From: Zobellia uliginosa | Lineage (GTDB): Bacteria; Bacteroidota; Bacteroidia; Flavobacteriales; Flavobacteriaceae | Direction: 5' to 3' | Length of the DNA: 64,000 nucleotides | Assembly: GCF_900156625.1 (NCBI RefSeq) | Contig: NZ_FTOB01000002.1 | Coordinates: forward strand, 915,838-979,837 | Part shown: positions 60,535-64,000 of the stretch, in pieces | Layout of the letters: each line of letters opens with the position of its first letter | How positions within the stretch are numbered: position 1 is the first letter of the stretch | The notes under the pieces: model-generated | Database searches by the model: none | What the model was told of the DNA's origin: nothing | Seen by the model: only the letters and a program-made list of their open reading frames with translations | Program-made: the position numbers and the translations under genes

Positions 60535-62450
60535 TTAAGATATTTTTGAATGAGTACTTCAACAAACAGCAAAAGCAGCGCTAAAATAACAAACCATTTC
60601 CAAAGCTCGGTTACGCTGTTGTCTTTTTCAATGGTGTCGAATAGCGATGCAATAGAAGATGCGGATAGATCGCTTTCCAATTGCTCGGTATTCAAATAGG
60701 CCAATTTGCTTTCGTTTCGGTTGTGGTTAAAGCTTATATTCTTTGTGGTTTTCTGGTCTTCCATTACCGCATAGATACCATCTTCCTGTAGGTCGCCATT
60801 AAAGAAAAGCGATACTTTATGGGCCAGTGACCGTTGTTGCGGAATAAATTCGAAGTCCGGTTTCGTTAATTTCAAGATATGGTCGGGAGCTAGGGTGGTG
60901 GCAATGTCAATGGTCGTAGATTCACCCAATACGGCATAAAGGGGAGGGAGTTTTAAACTGCCCATAGCCATATTGTAAAAGGTTGGTACGACCAAGGGGG
61001 ATTGGGTAAAATTCGAATTTTCGGGTTCCAAGGATGCCGTGAACAAAAAGAAGGACGCATCGCCTACCAAAAATGGCGTACTGCCCTGAAAGCCCAATGC
61101 CGTTGGTGTCGAGGTCTCGATTTGATAGCATTCGGAAGCTTTCGGATACTGAAAATTGGTGACGTTTTTTTCAAATACATTTTGATACAAAGGATGCGAA
61201 AAGGAGATGTCCGTAATCTCGCGTTCATCACGAAGCGGTTGTACAAAGGTAGTGGCATAATTTGAGGTCAATAGGTTGTATGACCCCATATCGATGCCTA
61301 CGGCAGGTATAATGGTCAAGTGCCCCCCATTGGCGATAAAAGCCTTTAGGCTCGTCGTCAAGGAGGTGGGAATTTGCGGCAGATCGTTTAACACGATCAA
61401 GTGTTGGGTGGAAAGGGTACTATAATTCAGGTTTTTGAGCTCAAAGGCCGTATAGGTAAACTCGTCTTCGGTATAAATACGTTTCAAAAAATCGTTTTTT
61501 GGGTTACCGACCGACAAGACCTTAATTTTTTCTCGTTCGCCTATGTTGAAAAAGAGTCGGTTGTCATAGCTTAATCCCGAATCATTGATTTCGATTTTTC
61601 CATTGAATACCTCGTTTTTAGGAAGGCTAAAACTTACGGTAACCTTTGGGGAAGCATCAAAGGAAGCCGAAGTTTTTGCGGCCAATTTTTCGCCGTTGAA
61701 CAATGATACCGGAACACTTTCGTTTTGGCCGGTACTTGATAAGTCTACCGAAAGCGTAAGGTTTTCAGAGGTTTCCGAGCTAATATAAGCCGAGTCTATG
61801 GCAACGTTGGCAACCACATCCGCTCCCAAACGCACCAAGTGTAGCTGTAATTGGGGCCGCTTTTCGGCAGAACCATTGGCCATACGCTGTTGAAAGTCGG
61901 AAAGGACGATCAGGTTTTTCTCGGTTGAAGGGTCGGAGGAAAAGAGTGTCTGTCCCTTAAGATACACTTCGTTAAGCTTTAACTGTTTGTTGTGGAAACC
62001 TAAGGCAAGGAGTTCATTTTGAATATCTTGAAGGCTTGTATTTCTAAACGTCCTAGTATTGGTAAAAAGTGAAAAGCGCTCCGTTTTAGGAAGCTTTTTT
62101 ATCAAGTCCTGAACGGCATTTTCCAATAGGGTAGTGCCTTCATTCTTGAGTTGCATACTAAAGGAATCATCTAAATAGATAACCGTTTCCTTCTGTTTAA
62201 GGGCGGATTTTTCAGCGAAAAAAGGTTGAGAAAAGGCAAAGACCAAGGCTGCTAAGAGCAACATTCGGGTTAAGAGTAGCAACCATTTTTTTAGGGTATT
62301 GCTCTGTCTCGATTCCGAAACGACCTTCTTTAGGAACTTGACATTGGTGAACGGCGTTTTCTTGAAACGTCGCAATTGGAACAAATGAATAAAAATAGGG
62401 ATCAGGAGGAGAAAAAGGGCCCAAAAAAGTTCCGGATATTTAAACTGCAT
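60531..62450 (-). CDS. BatA/aerotolerance-regulator N-terminal domain protein
   Basis: The 639-residue protein starts with the BatA N-terminal domain: two membrane helices around FIHLFQLRRFKKTPF (PELFWALFLLLIPIFI and LTRMLLLAALVFAFSQPFF). A von Willebrand A-like segment follows (YLDDSFSMQ, with the MIDAS-like DxSxS only partly kept), then a beta-rich region and a C-terminal helix (WFVILALLLLFVEVLI). ATG 62450 is chosen over a start ten codons upstream. Bat proteins act in stress or aerotolerance; the detail is unknown. Its stop overlaps the pseudo-dihydroorotase start. Confidence 0.87.
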   Translation of the reverse strand: MQFKYPELFWALFLLLIPIFIHLFQLRRFKKTPFTNVKFLKKVVSESRQSNTLKKWLLLLTRMLLLAALVFAFSQPFFAEKSALKQKETVIYLDDSFSMQLKNEGTTLLENAVQDLIKKLPKTERFSLFTNTRTFRNTSLQDIQNELLALGFHNKQLKLNEVYLKGQTLFSSDPSTEKNLIVLSDFQQRMANGSAEKRPQLQLHLVRLGADVVANVAIDSAYISSETSENLTLSVDLSSTGQNESVPVSLFNGEKLAAKTSASFDASPKVTVSFSLPKNEVFNGKIEINDSGLSYDNRLFFNIGEREKIKVLSVGNPKNDFLKRIYTEDEFTYTAFELKNLNYSTLSTQHLIVLNDLPQIPTSLTTSLKAFIANGGHLTIIPAVGIDMGSYNLLTSNYATTFVQPLRDEREITDISFSHPLYQNVFEKNVTNFQYPKASECYQIETSTPTALGFQGSTPFLVGDASFFLFTASLEPENSNFTQSPLVVPTFYNMAMGSLKLPPLYAVLGESTTIDIATTLAPDHILKLTKPDFEFIPQQRSLAHKVSLFFNGDLQEDGIYAVMEDQKTTKNISFNHNRNESKLAYLNTEQLESDLSASSIASLFDTIEKDNSVTELWKWFVILALLLLFVEVLIQKYLK

Positions 62451-62560
62451 TTCCTGAATTGAGATGGTAAAGATATACATTTCACGCTTTATAACATGGC
62501 TTAGTGAAAAGTTATTTTACATGGACGGTATCTTGCCAAATACCCACCCTAGCCCTAAAA

Positions 62561-63568
62561 TTAACAGAAAAAAAAGTAATCTGCCATAGGTTTTTGTCCA
62601 AGGCCCGAAAAGAACTTTCTGATATGCCGCTGGGCATCTTCATTGGCTACGGTAACGATACTTTGGGGATTGGAGAGCTCTTTAAGCTTGCTGAAGTGCA
62701 GCATTTCCTTGCCATATATATGTTTGCCTATCTTTTTCGAGTTGTCGCATAGCCAATAAAAGTCTATGTTTTGCGCTTGTAGGCCTTTTGCTATTTCCTT
62801 CCCTTTGGTGCCGGCGCCCCAGACCGTCAACGGTCGGTCAGGTTCGTGGTTCAGTTTGAGGAAATATCGAAGTTTGATGTCTAGAAAATAATTCTGGGCA
62901 TAGTGTTCACTGGTCCTAGAGGTACGGGTGTCATAATCGCGCCAATAGTGTAGCAGTTTAGAACAGGGAATACATTTTAATCCGTCTTGGTAGAAACGAA
63001 AAGTAAGGTCGTAATCTTCGGGATAGAGGTCGGGTTCAAAGGCCCCACAACGCTCAAAATCTTCGCGGTAGGCCATCCAACAAGGGGAGGGGATAACACA
63101 TTCCTTATAGATCTCGGAATAATTGTCCCCGGTTTGGGTGAGCTGGTTCAACCATTGTTCATAACGTTCATAACCATTGCTAATACCGCGGTGCGAAAAA
63201 TAACGGACCTGTCCGACGGCGAGGTGGCCTTTTCCGTGTTCCAATAAAGATTCCGCCATGGTCTTTAACTTATCTTCCGTCATAATATCGTCGGAATCCA
63301 TTCGGGTGACGAACTCCCCCTTACTATGCTTATATGCCGTTCTTAGGCCTTCGATAATGCCATTCCCTTCATTGTCAAACAAATGTATACGAGGCTCTTT
63401 TTTGGCGTAAGATTCCACCAAATTTTTACTGCCATCACTACTACCGTCATTAACGGCCAGTACCTCCCAATTCGGGTAAGTCTGTTTTAAGATGGAGTCA
63501 AGACACTGGGAAAGAAAGGCTTCGGTATTCTTAAAGGGGATGAGTATGCTAACAAGGGGCTGTTTCAT
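62561..63568 (-). CDS. Family 2 glycosyltransferase with extra C-terminal domain
   Basis: The 335-residue protein has a GT-A domain (about 1-225): VSILIPFKNTEAF, AVNDGSSDGSKN, the DxD-like RMDSDDIM and the catalytic region LYPEDYDLTF. The C-terminal 100 residues start with a Rossmann-like LTVWGAGTKGKEIAKGL and IDFYWLCDNSKKIGKHI, as in proteins with an appended nucleotide-binding or C-methyltransferase-like domain. The acceptor is unknown. ATG 63568 (MKQPLVSILIPF) is preferred to the longer start. Confidence 0.9.
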   Translation of the reverse strand: MKQPLVSILIPFKNTEAFLSQCLDSILKQTYPNWEVLAVNDGSSDGSKNLVESYAKKEPRIHLFDNEGNGIIEGLRTAYKHSKGEFVTRMDSDDIMTEDKLKTMAESLLEHGKGHLAVGQVRYFSHRGISNGYERYEQWLNQLTQTGDNYSEIYKECVIPSPCWMAYREDFERCGAFEPDLYPEDYDLTFRFYQDGLKCIPCSKLLHYWRDYDTRTSRTSEHYAQNYFLDIKLRYFLKLNHEPDRPLTVWGAGTKGKEIAKGLQAQNIDFYWLCDNSKKIGKHIYGKEMLHFSKLKELSNPQSIVTVANEDAQRHIRKFFSGLGQKPMADYFFFC

Positions 63569-63656
63569 AAGGGGGCAATTTAGCAAAATTGAAGGCGAAT
63601 TTTAATTTGAAAGAATAAAAAATAACAAAACATTTTACAGAGTAGAAAAAGGTTAC

Positions 63657-63664
63657 TATATTTG
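63657..63664 (+). promoter_or_regulatory. -7 box for the tRNA-Ser gene
   Basis: TATATTTG matches TAnnTTTG, 36 bases before the mature 5' end of the tRNA. The -33 position is A/T-rich without TTG. Confidence 0.55.
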
Positions 63665-63699
63665 CACCCGCATTCAGGGAATACCTGATGAGGCACTCA

Positions 63700-63784
63700 G
63701 GAGAAATGGCAGAGTGGTCGAATGCGGCAGTCTTGAAAACTGTTGAGGGTCACACCTCCGGGGGTTCGAATCCCTCTTTCTCCG
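63700..63784 (+). tRNA. tRNA-Ser (anticodon TGA)
   Basis: The acceptor stem GGAGAAA (63700-63706) pairs with TTTCTCC (63777-63783) with discriminator G at 63784. The anticodon loop CTTGAAA (63732-63738) holds TGA at 63734-63736 between GCAGT and ACTGT. The long variable arm (TTGAGGGTCACACCTCCG) is as expected for a class II serine tRNA, and the T loop is GGTTCGAATCC. CCA is not encoded. It reads UCA and, by wobble, other UCN codons. Confidence 0.95.
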
Positions 63785-63810
63785 CAAGCAAGCAGTAGTT
63801 TGTAAAAATA

Positions 63811-63846
63811 AAATCCTATCAAGTTTTCTTGGTAGGATTTTTTGTT
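63811..63846 (+). terminator. Terminator after tRNA-Ser
   Basis: AAATCCTATCAAG pairs with CTTGGTAGGATTT (one G-T pair, 4-base loop), then a T run. Confidence 0.85.
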
Positions 63847-64000
63847 TTGGGACGGTTTGGCGATGTTCCCTCTTTGGACGATCATTATTTTCTAGCCAAT
63901 AATGGATCAAGTCATAAAGTTGTGGGATTTTATCTTTAGGCAAAAATATTAGTTAACCTAAATAAGAAGAACTCTACGTTTCTAACACCTCTGAATTGAG
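63847..64000. other. Right edge, no supported feature
   Basis: About 150 bases between the tRNA terminator and the window end. Short open frames on the minus strand read across the tRNA and look unreal. I see nothing I can support. Confidence 0.5.

Noticed and set aside
63674..63943. Minus-strand open frame of 89 codons over the tRNA
   Set aside because: It reads across the whole tRNA-Ser gene and has no family likeness, so it is an artefact of the tRNA sequence.
1..64000. Mobile elements, prophage, CRISPR arrays and rRNA
   Set aside because: No transposase, integrase, terminal repeats, spaced direct repeats or rRNA-like sequence were seen. The tRNA-Ser is a possible integration site, but nothing integrated is visible in the window.

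Overview
The window reads as chromosome of a marine-type flavobacterium (Bacteroidota, Flavobacteriaceae; a Zobellia/Maribacter-like genome is my guess, not proven). The basis is gene content: futalosine-independent menaquinone genes, gliding-phylum lipid genes, a LytTR/HisKA_2 pair, an OMP beta-barrel receptor, and CAL67264, DUF4834 and DUF4870 proteins. Start codons almost never have a Shine-Dalgarno sequence, and the Bacteroidota -7 box TAnnTTTG recurs upstream of genes. I see no insertion sequence, prophage, CRISPR array or rRNA. There is one tRNA, tRNA-Ser(TGA), near the right end.

Layout. 1-9.4 kb: end of a CvfB-like RNA-binding protein, a SPOR-like membrane protein, menA, a LytTR response regulator with a TPR histidine kinase split by a frameshift, an SDR enzyme, then menC, a CPBP membrane protease and menE, whose reading frames overlap end to end. 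9.4-18 kb: acyl-CoA carboxylase beta subunit, a Gfo/Idh/MocA oxidoreductase, ettA, a metallo-beta-lactamase-fold lipoprotein, an acetyltransferase, a coiled-coil protein, fumC and an unlisted 56-residue membrane protein. 18-27 kb: an outer-membrane receptor operon, an ArsC-like protein, prfB with its programmed +1 frameshift, and a three-gene ATP-grasp / alpha-E / transglutaminase cassette. 27-38 kb: threonine aldolase, YegP-like protein, OmpA-family protein, thioredoxin, YbaB, an S9 peptidase, and a cysteine-synthase-like plus serine-palmitoyltransferase-like pair followed by a GNAT-fold protein (a candidate sulfonolipid locus). 38-47 kb: YfhO, glycosyltransferase, flippase, two uncharacterised proteins and a YdeP-type molybdopterin oxidoreductase. 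47-64 kb: a very basic secreted Ser/Arg protein, uvrA, a tandemly duplicated module (ECF-type sigma factor plus a 47-residue protein), an endonuclease III without iron-sulfur cysteines, bcp, a second frameshifted gene, a metallo-hydrolase, an esterase, two DUF4870 proteins, a dihydroorotase homologue without metal ligands coupled to a BatA-type protein, a glycosyltransferase and the tRNA.

The strongest candidates for something undescribed are the duplicated sigma-factor/47-residue-protein module (the small genes are easily missed), the cluster-less endonuclease III, the ATP-grasp/alpha-E/transglutaminase cassette, and the pseudo-dihydroorotase overlapping a BatA-type gene. Identity figures given for the duplicated module are my own hand counts. 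No database search was possible.
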